Of a stretch of DNA of 64,000 bases, positions 1 to 12,397 are shown in pieces (within the stretch, counting starts at the first letter, position 1; every line of letters starts with the position of its first letter). Source of the DNA: Epiperipatus broadwayi (Eukaryota; Onychophora; Udeonychophora; Euonychophora; Peripatidae); assembly GCA_028023455.1 (NCBI GenBank), contig JAQFVV010000280.1:990001-1054000 (forward strand), in the 5' to 3' direction. The notes beneath the pieces were generated by a model. That model searched no databases. It worked only from the letters and a program-made list of their open reading frames with translations, and was not told the DNA's origin. A program made the translations under genes and the position numbers.

Positions 1-945
1 GTAGCAGGAATAATTGTATGGAAGGGAGTGACAGTAGCAGGGTCAACTTCTGGTAATGATGCCTTATATGTTAGTAAAGGGGTATTAGACTACTTAGATA
101 AAATACAAAGAGAAATAGGAAGACATGCATTAGATGCATATGTGTGGTTAGCACAGGAGGCAGTCCAAGGAGTAATGGGATGATCAAGTTTTTATATGAA
201 AGATGTAAAAAGCAAAATGAAAATGTTCAATAGATGGCAATTTATGGATAGTAAGAGAATAGCCAAAGTAGTATTTAATTGGGTTATGAGGAAAGGACAG
301 GCAACAAAGATGGATGTTAAAGATAGTACGGTATTCAGAAAATTTGGATAAAGACTTTAGGTCACTATACTTGTACAAAAGATGGGATGATTTTGTTAGA
401 AGAATTGTTGAGTGTTATAGTAGCAAAGAATGGGATAAAAAAATAGATGCATTAATAAAAATAAGGAGTTGGAGAGATCGAGAACTAGTATGGATGTATA
501 AAGAATTTAAATATGTAGAAGTAAACACAGTTAATGTATGATAATAGCAAGGAAAGTAGTTTACTGTTTAAGGCTCGAAGAGGATCTTTAGCAACAAGAT
601 AATATATACATAAATGGAGGAATGTGGGTGATTTAGTCTGCAAGTTATGTAAGGAATGCATTGAAAATATTAGTCATCTATTAATTCAATATAAATACTT
701 ACACGTAGAAAAGATAGAAATAATGAAGATGGGAGAATAAATATAAACAAAGTGATTATATAGAAAGTGGGTTCTTGGTGAACAAAGATAATGTTGTGAA
801 AATGGGATGGAGCAGGATAGAGAAGAATGTGGGAAAAATTTAGGGTGGGTAATGGAAGGGAAAAATAATATGGCTAAGTTTCTCTGGACATAGTGGCTGA
901 GAGATTCCTGACTCCAATAAAGGAGAAGCTATAGTGCATTGCATT
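1..945 (+). mobile_element. 3' end of a LINE, 5'-truncated by the window edge
   Basis: This is the C-terminal part of a non-LTR retrotransposon ORF2, broken by stops and frameshifts; the longest open piece is 75 codons at 314-541. Recognisable blocks in order are GNDAL, KIQREIGRHALDA, a KMFNRWQFMD block, RWDDFVRRIVE, and a cysteine/histidine cluster CKLCKECIENISHL near 640-690 that resembles the terminal zinc-finger-like motif of LINE ORF2 proteins. The same blocks in the same order occur on the opposite strand at 34540-35520, and the 3' untranslated ends also match (TTTCTCTGG, GAGAGATTCCT, AGGAGAAG). Both are therefore copies of one family. The relic is non-coding and the clade is not assigned. 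Confidence 0.8.
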
Positions 946-954
946 CAATTGCCT

Positions 955-1004
955 CTCTTTTAAGAGTTTGTATAACCATAGGAAATAGTGATCATACGAT
1001 GTTT
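955..1004 (+). repeat. Isolated tail motif of the CAAAACTCTCC element family
   Basis: The block ending AGTGATCATACGATGTTTA is a diverged copy of the tail found at the end of the elements at 21925-22246, 31358-31430, 43089-43400, 43515-43853 and 59104-59265. It lies just past the LINE 3' end. No foldback part is visible, so it is a fragment or a minimal copy. Confidence 0.4.
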
Positions 1005-3002
1005 AATACTAATTCAGCATTTAAAACAACTAGCCAAAATTTAAAATTAAAGTTTCACAACCATTAATTTCACTGCCAAGACACACTTCTCAAATGCAAC
1101 CACAACACAAATATTTAGTAATCTAATTTCCCATAATTCTCACATTTCATTTATTTTAAAAATAAGAATCATATATTTTCAATCTCTATTAAAGAATATT
1201 TATGATTCTGAAGCTATTAACTTATTTAAGAGTTTTTTGACATTAAAGCAGTTCGAATATGAGAATTATAGGAAATTAGTTTTGTGTATATTTGTGTTAT
1301 TTTGCGCTTGAGAAGTCTGCCATGGCAATGAAACCAAGTTATGAAATTTTAATTTTAAATTTTGACTAATTTTTTAATTTTGAATTGGTGTAATTTGTTT
1401 ATTTTATTGTTATTAGTTTAATGTTTGGCTTTTGATATTTTGCATATAAGTGTATATATATATAATTAGATACCAACCAATAACCACCTAAACATTCACA
1501 GTAAAGATAGTAATCAATATATGTTAAATGTTTCTTAATGTTTAACCATAAGTAAAGAGATGCTGGTGGTGATATATGTCAGCCAAAAATAAAATGATGA
1601 CATTCATGCTAAAAATATACACTACCATGCAATATTCTATTTTGATTATAGAATTAAAATGATTATTTACCTTTATCTAATTTTCATCCATTGTTCTTGC
1701 TAGACAATTAGAGCTTTTGTTTATGACATATTCAAAGTAAAGGTTTTCATCATTAATAACTACAAACAAAAAAATGCCAGGTTCATTCAGTACAGTAGGT
1801 AATTAAAAATATACTTTGTTTTGTATAACAACAAAATGTATTAATATCAAATTTTAAAGTATGTATATTATCTAAAAATGTTCATTCAATCAATTTTTTG
1901 GGCCAAAAGTCTTATCGATGTTATTTTGCCTATAACAAAAAAATGATTTTCATAATTGTAAAATAAGATCATTGTAGTTATAAGTTATTTTGAGAAAAAA
2001 AAAGATTTTGTGCAATATGCAGCTAACAATTAACTTTATGTGATCACAGATAATTAAATGGAAGTTTAAAATATCATTTATTTGCTCTCATAATTATTTC
2101 TGAGGCATTCAAAATAATAGAACTTTTATCGTAAATATAAAAAAATGGATAGTATCAGCAAAAAAGAAAAAAGAAAAGAAAATCATTTACATTATTTAAA
2201 ATAAACCAATAAACTGTACATTATATTTTTTTATCTAATTTTTATTTAATTTTAACAACATTTATGTAAAATAAATAAATTTGTGAATTGCTACTTTAAA
2301 GGAAAAAATAATATCATTGCTAAAAAAAATTTAAAGATTTGTAGTTAGAAAATACAACAGTAAAAATTTTTGATAGTAGTACATAAAGAGTATCAAAAAT
2401 ATATTTTAATATGTATATACTACATACTTTATTTTATTTAACTAATCATGATTCAGAAAATATTTTTGCATACATAAGAAGCAAAATATCAGATTGTCAG
2501 TGAAAAAATTATAATGTTTTAATTATAGCTATTGAAATGTTTTGGTACAGTATATTTACCCATAAGTTAGTACTTTTTTTAAAAATAATATACTTAGTAT
2601 AATGTTTTCTTTTTTTCTTTTTTTTATATATATATTTTGACTTTAAGATAATGAATTAATTTTTTCCCATAGGGATTCATTATATTGTTGTGTGGTTTGT
2701 GAGGCATTTTGGAGGACTAGTTGAGCTCAGTATCTGCGGTAAAGATATATATGGATTGTCCTAAAAAGAATCCTACTCACTACTTAATTGGAATCCATAA
2801 TTCCTCTTGGATGTTTTAATTCAATAATAAATATGCACATTGGGTATACTAAGAAAAGCTTATTTATTGGTTATAATATAATATAACATCTTTTGGCATA
2901 GTATGCTTAAACATACTTTTGATTAACTGGTAGGCATAATCATAGCAACATTAGTAAAGAGAAATACACAAGTTATAGAAATGGAGAGTTGCAGAGTGTT
3001 GA
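1005..3002. other. AT-rich stretch without a recognisable gene
   Basis: Mostly A/T runs. The only exon-like item is 2674-2740: a pyrimidine-rich tract ending in CATAG, an open + frame beginning IHYIVVWF, and a donor-like GTAAAG. Its end phase does not join exon 6947-7057 directly and I could not match it to the RALGAPA family, so it is not called as an exon. Confidence 0.5.
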
Positions 3003-4800
3003 TTATAAAATGTAAATAACTTTATTTATATAATTCATTTCTTTCTTATTGATGGCATTTGTACTATTGGCAATGTTCCAGGCCTCTTTGACTTTGTGTT
3101 TGATGTCATTTATCTCAGAACAGAAAACATTAACAGAGGTGGATTCAAATATGTGACCACGCTTGGTTTCATGCTCAAAGAATATATATCTAATTTCCAC
3201 ATTAGTTTTAGCCTATTGTATTGATATCTTTACTGGGCTACCCTTTTTGCGAGATTGGCTCAGGTATTGCCAAAGTAAACAGCATTGCAGTTAGTGTTGT
3301 TGTATATTATTTTGTACACAATCTAGGAAACTTGTTCTGAGGGCAGTTTGTCTTTAGTGTTGTTAATGAAATTGTTACTAATTTTCTTTTTTTCTGGCCA
3401 ACGTAATATCTGTAGTTTTTTTTATTAATATTTAGCTTTATTACTGCCTAGCATGCTTTCAATATATTTTTGCTAGATCATATTTATGGCATACACTAGG
3501 CAGTAATAAAGCTAAATATTATTAAAAAAACTACCTTCTCTGTGTGCATTTTCCTTTTATTAGATATTATGTTGTTAATTAAGTTAATCAAGTTGGGGTG
3601 AGTGGGAGAATTTTATTTTTTTTCAAGCAAATTTTGCTTTTGCTGTGGATTGAACCAGATATATAGGGCAGTGATATCCCCAGTTTTTTGTTTTGTAGCA
3701 TAAATCTGTTTCTAATTTTGGCGTAGAATGTTTTAATGATTTTAATGATGCTATGTGTTTGTATCCGATGTTGCATAAGTCCTTAATGTTCATTTTTCGG
3801 TCAGATTCGAATTTATGGATTGTAATTTCAATGCAGAAACGCTTTGAGGCATGTGATTTTATGAGCAATGGGCATTAGTGATTCGAGGCAAGGTTTAATT
3901 ATCATTTTATAAATCAATTGACAGCCATCACACTGAATATATAATTCAAGAAACTTTATGCATTTTTGTATGACTTTACATTCTTAGTTTATTGTAGTGA
4001 TAACTTCTGTATCAGGTCTTGCTTTATTTCATTAATGGGACACAAATAAGGATATAGGCCTGGTGTCTGCTTGAAGTACTTTATTAAGACAATACTGAAT
4101 ATTATGCTGCTCATAGGAAGTCCCATAGGCCACCCATCTTCCATTTTATAGTATTTACCATTATGTCATCATTATTCCAGTTCAGACATTCAATAATAAA
4201 ATCTATTTTTTTAAGATTGTACTCTGATTTGACTAGAACCTCTTTGATTACAGTAGATTGTTTTGATATAGAACTATACAATTCTGTAGTGTCCAGTGAT
4301 GCAAGTCTGTCTTGGTTTCCGAGTTTTAGTTCTTTAATTTTGATTTAACAATGAACCCACCAACTCTGATTTGTTTGGTGAGCCATTTGTGTATCATTTT
4401 TGTGTCATTGTAATAATAGGCTTCTCCGAAGTCAATCATTAACCTCAGAGGATCCTCTAGTTTATGTAATTTTGCATTTGCAAATATTCTGGGCAGAATT
4501 GCAACCGAAAGGTATAATTTGTAATATTCACATTTAGTGAACATCCTATTGCAGAATTCTTTAAGAAACAAAGAAGTAAATTTATCTTTGATTCTTTTTA
4601 AATTATAGGAATCTGCCAGTTTAAATTTTAACTTATTAATTTGTGCAACAATTTTTGTAATGTAATCCTGCTTATTTAGTAAGACGATTCTATTTTCCTT
4701 GTCTTCTTTAATGCAAATAATATTGTTCTTGTGAAAATATTGTTTGATAGCCTCAAGATCTTTTAACCAATTATTATTTTTCAAAACAGGCAAAACTTTC
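3003..4800 (-). mobile_element. Penelope-like retroelement, degraded copy
   Basis: Read on the - strand, 4793-4326 is a 155-codon open piece of a PLE reverse transcriptase. Near its N-terminus it has IKEDKENRIVLLNKQDY, the family's conserved (K)ADKG..VVLL..DY block, and later LEDPLRLMIDFG, the family's PLRPIVS-like block. Open pieces at 3868-3588 continue the element in shifted frames. Around 3320-3266 the stretch VYKI...CNAVYFGNT matches a GIY-YIG endonuclease core, and 3200-3003 (KRGHIFESTS...HKVKEAWNIAN) matches the segment after that core in PLEs. The order RT then GIY-YIG is diagnostic of canonical Penelope elements. Stops, frameshifts and an embedded hairpin make it a pseudogene. It differs enough from the copy at 51478-55318 to be another lineage. 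Confidence 0.8.
3413..3533. repeat. Long hairpin inside the Penelope relic
   Basis: The arms at 3413-3451 and 3496-3533 are inverted copies of about 38 bases, differing mainly by the length of an A/T run, with a loop of about 44 bases. The innermost arm sequence is TTACTGCCTAG with CTAGGCAGTAA opposite. It lies between the endonuclease and RT parts of the PLE, so it is either a small MITE insertion or a product of the element's own rearrangement. No target duplication was recognised. Confidence 0.75.
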
Positions 4801-5919
4801 CATGTTTAGTGGTATTATTTTTCACTTTAATTGGTTTTTGAATTGTTGCTTAGGTGATTTGTCAAATTATCTTTTCTCTTTGCAGATTATCTGTATAATT
4901 TACTTTCATATCTGCAATAAGTTCTATTGGGTGTTTTCAGATATCACCCATGAATCGTCCATGATCTAAAATTTTTTTTACTATTTTCTAGAAGGTTATT
5001 CTTAGTTAAGATTACAAAATTATATTTTATAGTGTATACTAATTTTAGGCTGTGTTTTTTGCAAGAAAGGTTGTTTTCTTAGTGTATTTGACCTGCAAAT
5101 TCAGAGCCATAATTCAACATTTGTTGCTAATATATAACTATATGTCTTATGTTTAGACATATTTTTTGTTTTTGTTGCTCCTCCTTTTTCAGAACCCTCT
5201 TAACCCTTTACTAATGTCCTTCAATAAAAGCTTTTTAATTGGATGATAATTTCGTCATTGTTGTGAATCGCTTTTGGTCAGCATCACAGTTAAAATTTCT
5301 TCAGGATAGTTGTGACAGGATTTATAAGGAGTATTTGATTATAACTTTATAACGTTAATCTAAAGAAACTTTTGATATTTTTTACTCACAAAATATTTCT
5401 GACATCATCACAAACATAACAACAGACACAAACTTTAAATTAAAAAAACTATTAAGACATCATATGATCAATAGCAATTCAACGTATCTTTTTTTTATGT
5501 TTTATGAATATGGTTTTTGTATAAATTCTTGAGTATATACTTGATTATATTAATCTCATTAAATCTTTCAATAAGTTTGAGAATAAATTGTAACTAATGT
5601 AACTTTTTAGTTGCTCTTTTTAATTTTTTCTACAAATAAAACTGTGATGAAAAGAATAAAAATAATTTTCAAATCATAGCATTAGAGTAATGATGAAGGC
5701 ATTACTTGTATATAAGCAACATAAAAATCGTTTTTGTAAATAGCATTCCTGTAAATAGTAGATTGTTGGTGATTGAATTTAAAGTGTTTTTTTTTTTTTA
5801 GCTATATATACAGACTGGTAGTTATAGCAATAACTACTGGGACTCATGTATGAAGAAATTAAAAAATAATTAAAAAGTTTATAAAATTATTTATTTAATA
5901 ACAATGGAATGATTGAAAT
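4801..5919. other. AT-rich stretch, nothing recognised
   Basis: No reading frame with a recognisable domain and no clear repeat pair was seen. It may hold the 5' part of the Penelope relic beyond recognition. Confidence 0.4.
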
Positions 5920-6350
5920 ACTATGATCAGATAAGAAAAGATAATAAAATTATAGGGAATATGAATTTGGAATAAGAATTGGTAGAGATTTTTTTGAAAG
6001 AAATAGTGAGTTATGAATATGTGTTTCAAAAATCATGAGGTTCATTTCATAAGAACAGGTTTTAATTAGATATATGTTTTAATGCAGAGAGATTTATGAA
6101 CATTATTAAGAATGTTTGTATATTTTCTGGAACTGATAAAGATTTAAATCATAATTTAGTTGTAATAAACTAGAAATTTTTTATAAAAAGAATATGAAGA
6201 AGTGAAAAAAAGAAAGGAGGGAGATATTGATAAATTAAAGAGAATATGAGAGAACATTTTCAGATTCATTAAGTAAGAAAATAGAAGATAAATAATAACA
6301 GATTGATTTAAAAAAAGTAAAGTTTATGATTATTTAATGAAAATGTGTAA
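5920..6350 (+). pseudogene. LINE endonuclease relic
   Basis: Across several frames the + strand reads FGIRIGRDFFERN, then VFQKS, then GTDKDLNHNLVV followed by a lysine-rich piece. These resemble the later part of a LINE apurinic-type endonuclease: the GFG.RN.RG...FC block, and the SDHNLV block that contains the conserved Asp-His pair, here changed to LNHNLV. Stops interrupt every frame and no RT domain follows. It lies about 600 bases upstream of the first recognised RALGAPA exon. This is an inference from residual similarity only. Confidence 0.4.
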
Positions 6351-6946
6351 ATTGTAAACTGTAAAAGAAATATTAGGATTGAACAAAATGACAACATAGA
6401 AGAAATAATAATGTATTAATGAATATCATAAAGATTATAGTTAAAAATAGACAAATTTGAATTATCTGAAAGTATGGTATTGTATATAAATTCTACAAAT
6501 TTTATTACACGCATATGCATACATACAGCAGTAATAATAAATCAATTTATAATTTCTAAGCTTTTACTTTACTCTATCATTGAAGAATTAAAATGAGACA
6601 CAATCGTAGTAGATAGTATTTTATTTTTTTTATATGAAAAACATTTGTAATCAAATGTCAAATTTATTATGGACTTTGTTGTAACTATGACATGATAGTT
6701 GACAATTGAAAAGCATGATTTTATAGATAATATTTGTATGCGTGTGTGCGTATATGTGCAAGTTTGTACATTTTTGTATTTACAGTCATTAATTCTATAA
6801 TAATTACTTTTTCAAAATAATTCGTAAATAAAATGTTTATAATCCTATTGATTTTTTTAATTCTTTTTTATAAACTAGTATAAATTTTTGATTTATGAAT
6901 TAATTAATTATGGATTACTGACTAAAAATATATATATATTTCCTAG
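6351..6946. other. AT-rich stretch upstream of the first recognised exon
   Basis: Low-complexity DNA, probably intron, ending in the pyrimidine-rich acceptor TTTCCTAG at 6939-6946. A GT-rich patch (TGCGTGTGTGCGT) lies near 6738. No gene seen. Confidence 0.5.
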
Positions 6947-7057
6947 TTTAATAATAAAGCTGTCGCTCAGATTGCATCTGATATTCTGATGCTTCTTTGT
7001 GATCATATTCAGCAGCTACTTCTCCATTTTCCTGATGTACCAGAGAAAGTTATTGAG
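6947..7057 (+). CDS. RALGAPA1: RALGAPA exon (first one recognised in the window)
   Basis: This 111-base exon has 37 codons, phase 0 at both ends, acceptor TTTCCTAG and donor GTAATT. It encodes a helical segment containing QIASDILMLLCDHI and FPDVPEKVIE. It joins in frame to the exon at 9696-9764, and together they give VPEKVIE-AIANTLLGLLPE, typical of the helical-repeat body of the Ral GTPase-activating protein alpha subunit. In known animals RalGAP alpha forms a heterodimer with the beta subunit and inactivates RalA and RalB through a C-terminal Rap-GAP domain, which is not in this window. The family call rests mainly on the later exons; this exon is assigned by splice phase and continuity. 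Earlier exons were not found. Confidence 0.75.
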
Positions 7058-8052
7058 GTAATTATTATATAGAACCTTTATTGAATAATTTTATTCCTCT
7101 TAAGAATCAGTGTTGAGATGAAATATTTGTTTTATTTAACTCAATATTAAAATATTTAATTGTGAAAAAATGTTATTATTAAAGTTTTTAGAAATTTTTT
7201 TTGGAATCTATAATAACTTGGTTATCAGAATATTGCATTTTAATTTATGACTTGAAATTTTGATAAATCATTTTCTCACCATAATAAGGCTCCTTAGAAT
7301 TAGCTAATAAAAATATTGGAAATATTTGTAACTTTTATGCAGTCACAAATATAAATTTTCTATAAGTTGTATTTATTGTTCATAAATGGAAGTTCAAAAT
7401 TTTTTTTATATAACCATTAGGTAATATAGAAAAGAATTCAGTGGATAGTATTTATAAATTAGAATTTATTGTTTTCAGATGCATTAAAATGTAAGAAAAA
7501 TAAGAATTTAACTCTGCTAATGCAAATGATCATGTAATATTGTTGCTATCTGTTAAGTAAACTCTTCTTTTTTTTTAATCTGTCCAGTAGAATAATTTGT
7601 TTTTTTGAACTTTCACAAACTGATTAATGCAGTTTGTATATATGGAATTTAAAGTACTGTATCATTATTAAGAACTTAAACCATTATACAGAAATAATAA
7701 AATTTTATTGTTTTTCAAAAGATTGTTATAATTATTTTTTTGTTTTTTTCCACAAAATTTATTTATCTTTTTTTAAGTTTTCTGAAACAACTTCTTATCT
7801 TACAGAATGCAATGAGAATTGCTGTAGTTCATAAATTATGTTGTTATTTTTTTAGCTATGGGATATTAAACTCATTTATTTATTTTGTCTTAGTTCTTTT
7901 TTTTTTTTTTTTTGATATCAGTATTTTTTTTTTTCTAATCTTTTTTATACCACGTATAGTCGTTGTTCCATTTTAAAATTTAAAGACTATATTTCACAAT
8001 TTTAAGTTAAAATATATGAGATGTTGATTAAATTTAAAAAAAATATATATAT
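7058..8052. other. Intron sequence with no recognised element
   Basis: Start of the 2.6 kb intron between the first two exons. It is AT-rich with long T runs near 7740-7930; these give short hydrophobic open frames that I regard as chance. Confidence 0.6.
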
Positions 8053-8062
8053 AGTCATATTG

Positions 8063-8964
8063 AAATAATTCGAAATACAGCCAAATATCTAACGCTCGTT
8101 AAATATTTAACCGACAGCTAATAAGATGTCAGGGATAGCTGTCCAAATGACATCCAAACCCAAACACACAGCACAGATTTTACGAGAAAAGGGCGGCCAC
8201 TCTTTTCTCTACTTTTTTTTCTATATATCTAAGCCAGTCATAAGCATTTAGGTTTGAAAGCTTGAAGCTTTAAATATCTTCACAATTAACTCACTGAGTC
8301 TAAATCATAAATGTACAGCGCAAAATCCTATGATTTACTACGAAGTAGTTTTTAGAATACATAACAAGCAGTAAAGTATGTAAATAATATTTTAATTTGC
8401 GAAGCACAGATAGTTGAAAATTGAAATAAATCGAGATACTGCCAAATCTCTAGCACTCGTTTAATACTTAACCGACAGCCAATCAGATAGATGTCAGGGA
8501 TAGCTGTCCAAATCTGATTGGCTGTCAGTTAAGTATTTAACAAGCACTAGAGATTTGGCAATATCTCGATTTATTTCAATTTTCAACTGTCTGCGCTTCG
8601 CAAATTAAAATATTATTTACATACTTTACTGCTTGTTATGTATTCTAAAAACTACTTCATAGTAAATCATAGGATTTTGCATTGCACGTTTATGATTTAG
8701 ACTCGGTGAGTTAATTGTGAAGATATTTAAAGCTTCAAGTTTTCAAATCTAAGTGCTTACGACTGGCTTAGATATATAGAAAGAAAAGTAGAGAAAAGGG
8801 TGGCCACTCTTTTCTCGTAAAATCTTTGTTGTGTGTTTGGAGACAGCTATCTCTGACATCTGATTGGCTGTCGGTTAAGTATTTAACGAGTGCTAGAGAT
8901 TTAGCAATATCTCGATTTATTTCAATTTTCAACTATCTGCGCTTTGCAAATTAAAATATTATAA
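8063..8964. mobile_element. Palindromic foldback element with 10 bp target duplication
   Basis: This is a near-perfect giant inverted repeat centred near 8500: 8063-8488 pairs with about 8512-8937. The direct duplication AGTCATATTG flanks it (8053-8062 and 8965-8974). Each arm also carries a repeated block at both ends (AAATCGAGAT...CTAGCACTCG...TTAACCGACAGCC), so that block occurs four times. The right end has about 27-40 bases (CTATCTGCGCTTTGCAAAT...) with no partner at the left end. The inner part of each arm holds a 26-base near-palindrome with the core GGCCAC (8184-8209 and 8791-8816). No protein is encoded. Two related elements lie at 18663-19066 and 47621-47996. Confidence 0.9.
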
Positions 8965-8974
8965 AGTCATATTG

Positions 8975-9695
8975 TCTTTAAATAGTTTATTAAATATAAT
9001 ATTCTTTCATATACATTTCTTTTTTTGTAATCTTATTAGAAATGAAGAATAATTAGTGACCCTACTAGGAAAATTTTTTTTTATATATCCTTGTCATTTT
9101 ATAGTTTTAAATTGATCATTCTGCATTGTTTATAAAATGTAGACTTACAATAGAAAAGATCATAAAAACAAAATTAATTTTTTAAATATAGAATTCATAA
9201 AAATAAAAAGTTAATAAAGAATTTAAAAGAAGAGCAAGACATTAAAGAAGTGTATCTAGAAAGACTTGATCCACAAACTATTAAAAATATAGTAATTGTT
9301 TGTTCAGTTATAAGCGATTTTATGAAGAAATGAAAATATAAAGTAAATTTATCACTATTTTACAAATATTGTAAAATGAAAATAATGACATTAATTTTGA
9401 TAGCTGTCCCACATATGATAAAGAAATCAAAAACCATAATTCATTAAATAAATAAAATAGTAACAAAATAATAATAAAAAATATTATATATAACATTTTT
9501 TTTTTTATAAAAAAAAAAACTTTTATTTAATTTGCTGATAGTGCACCAAAAAATAATTTTTTTCTTGTTAATTATTGTCTTATGCTAGGTTATAGAGTAT
9601 TTAAAATATTTATTGTTCAGTAGCATAAATCTTAATCTTGAATATCATATATATATATGCACATATACGTACAATAATTTACTTTTTTTTTAAAG
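8975..9695. other. Intron sequence with no recognised element
   Basis: AT-rich DNA up to the acceptor TTTTTTTTAAAG at 9684-9695. Nothing recognised. Confidence 0.6.
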
Positions 9696-9764
9696 GCTAT
9701 TGCCAATACTTTATTGGGATTATTACCAGAATCTGAATATTCTGTTGATGAGGAATCTAAAAAG
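9696..9764 (+). CDS. RALGAPA1: RALGAPA exon, second recognised
   Basis: This 69-base exon has 23 codons and phase 0 at both ends. It is preceded by a long T run plus AAAG and followed by GTAAAA. It encodes AIANTLLGLLPE followed by an acidic piece ending EESKK, and runs straight into LIITLLFALCEWC of the next exon. The product is a short helical segment plus a linker in the alpha-subunit body of the Ral GAP complex. The phase agreement of the exons on both sides is the main support. Confidence 0.75.
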
Positions 9765-10675
9765 GTAAAATTTTTATAACTTTTTTTAAATATTTTATTT
9801 TATTTTGATATTTTAGAATTAACTTTTGTAACTGTAGAACATCCCAGTGCCATTACATACATTTTGTTGCATATTTAAGTGTTATTCTATTACTTTTATT
9901 TACAGGATGTATAGGGAATTTATTATTTAAAACTTTCATGTTTTCTGTAGAATCACCACGAGTCACATTCTATCAGTCATTTCTGCACAAGTGATTTTTT
10001 GTTTGTGAAATTATCTTTCTTTTTTAAAATTATATATTCAACAATTCTCTTTTCAGTTTTTTTTAAAATCTTTGTTATCTGTTGCAAAAGTTAATAATGT
10101 TGAAAAAATAAAGATAAGAATAGGTTTAGTAAATGCATTAAGTATGATCTTACATGAAGCAGTATAATCAATGATGAGTCATTTCATAACTGCATTTGAC
10201 TACTAATTTCTCTTGGCAAATGATTATGTTTAGATAGTTCAATTTAGGAATCTTTTTGCTTATTGCAAGTCTGAAAGAAAATAGAAAAGGTGAATTAAAA
10301 ATGCTATCTGACAAAATCTAACTGTTCTACTATGCTAGATAGATTGCACATTAAATAGCACAAATAATTGCAATGTCAGCAATGATAATGGTGGTGAAGT
10401 AGGGAGTAATGATAGTGATCAATATATTGTAATGGGATATATATATACGTTACATTTAAATTTTAGTACTTAAATATTTTTTTTGTAAATATCTAATAAT
10501 AAGTTAAAAGCACTGACATTCAAAATGCACAAATAATGAATTATTAATTTATTAATAAGTTTTATTTAAATATTGAAATAAAATAAGTTTAAAAATTTTT
10601 TTTAGAATCGAAGCAAAGATTCTAATCTTAAATAAATATAATAAAAAACTTTTTAATCTTAAAAATAAAATTACA
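9765..10675. other. Start of a 10.4 kb intron, nothing recognised
   Basis: AT-rich DNA after the donor GTAAAA. No repeat pair or coding similarity seen before the LTR-like repeat at about 10676. Confidence 0.5.
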
Positions 10676-12390
10676 AACAGGTCCTTAGGGCAAAATGACC
10701 ATTAAAAAGATTACTACGAGATAGATAAGAGTGGAGAGATAGAAACAAAAGACTTGCTTTCCTGCCCAAGATATGTACACAGACTATAAAAAGGAAAAAT
10801 TCAAAAGAAATAATTAATTAGAAGATTAGAATTTTGAATTTGTTTGTCATTGCTGAAAGGTAAAAAAGTTATTGTCGCTGTTACCAAAAAAATGTAATCT
10901 GTTTAATCGCGCTCCCTTCGGACTGGCCGGCCGAAGGCAGCTTTCATCTCCATGGATCCCAGGATTAAACCACTGGTAACGTCTTCAGAAATCATCGTAA
11001 AGCTTCATAAATCGTCATCATCCACAAGAAATGGCCCTTGCGTAAACTCAGATCTTCGACGCAAAGGAAAGAGCCCGGAGAAAGGAAAGTATAAATTATA
11101 AATGATACAAATGAAATATAAACTCTCTTTAATTTAAAATCTTCAAACTTTATTTTCCTTTAAATATGAACTATAGACTTTCTCTCCTGATGAAATTTGA
11201 ACTTTATTTTATAAACTTTGCCATTTTAAAAGTCTTATCTAAAAGCTGAACGTAACTTCCTTTTTATATGCATTATATTTTGTTATTTATTTATGCTTAG
11301 TATAAGATCTGTTTGTAATAGGGCAGGAGTTTGCAATTGCAAACAAATTTAAAGTTAAAACAACATTGTTTGTGCATTATTAGATTTTAAAAATAGGTCA
11401 AATGCTTTATTTGATTTTAAAAGAAGTTTTGATACATATGTGATTCTAAAATAAGTTAATACCTGAAACTAAATATATATATATATTTTAAGAATTAAAT
11501 TATTAAATTGACTTAAATTTAAGTTGGGTGCAGATGGCTGCTTAGACTTGTTTAAATATATGTTAGTTTAAGGGGGTTTTGATTTCGGACTATTTGTTCG
11601 TGGTTGTGTCGATGCTGGTGGAGGGATACATAGATGTTTATATCAATGGAATGTGAAGCTTGTTTAGCATACAGGGCAACATGCCCAACTGAATGCATGA
11701 CCCAAAAGTGTAGTCATTGCGTTGCAGTGTACGCAGAGGTATTTCCTGCGACATTGATTCCCTTTAGGTCGATGGATAGGGACTATAAGTTGGCAAAAGT
11801 TCCGCTCTCCCTCCCTACGTAACCCATCTTTTCCATATTTTATATACGTGATTTCTTCGCCAGACAGATGCACATTCCTGTACTGGACGAGGATCACGTC
11901 CTTTAAATAATATCATGCTCCAGATGCACATTTCTGACAGCGTGGTTTTATGCTAACATCTTCATATTGCATTGATTGCATCTATATATCAAGAAGCGAA
12001 CATTGGTTTGACTCCAAGCTTTTAGCCTGGAATCAAATGGTTTGAAAATCTTTTAAGTGCGTTGTCTAGGTGGCCTATCTGTGCTCAACATTCTAAGATT
12101 AAAATTAAAGTAAAATAAATAAATAATAATAATGAAACATAAAGCATAATTTTTTTTTAATAGTAATTATTTTTTTGTTTTTTGTCACATATATATACGT
12201 GAATAAAACCTTTTGTGTTATTAATACTGGCAGTGATCTAGTTTATTTTTTTTAAATCTTTATTAAAAATATATTTTAATAAATATGTTTTAAACCTCTG
12301 CTACTTCATGAGCTAGTGGCATGGGCTGACGGTCAATAAATTAAAAGTTGGATTTTTAACTTGTGTATCTGCCTAGAATATAAATTTTCC
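10676..12390 (+). repeat. LTR-like dispersed repeat, copy 1
   Basis: 11650-12390 matches 33510-34270 in the same orientation with many shared blocks, for example GAATGCATG.CCCAAAAGTGTAG, TGCACATTCCTGTACTGG, TGCTAACATCTTCAT and TACTGGCAGTGA. Upstream the match is weaker but the layout is kept: a TATA-like ACTATAAAAAG (10783; 33053 in copy 2), then a GC-rich hairpin, here CCTTCGG...CCGAAGG near 10916-10938. A TATA-like box followed by a structured GC-rich leader suggests a retroelement LTR or leader. No coding region is attached, so the type is not proven. Short open frames here (11634-11897) are by-products. Confidence 0.6.
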
Positions 12391-12397
12391 AGGTTCC

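Noticed and set aside
7634-7976. Two short hydrophobic open frames
   Set aside because: Produced by T homopolymer runs in an intron.
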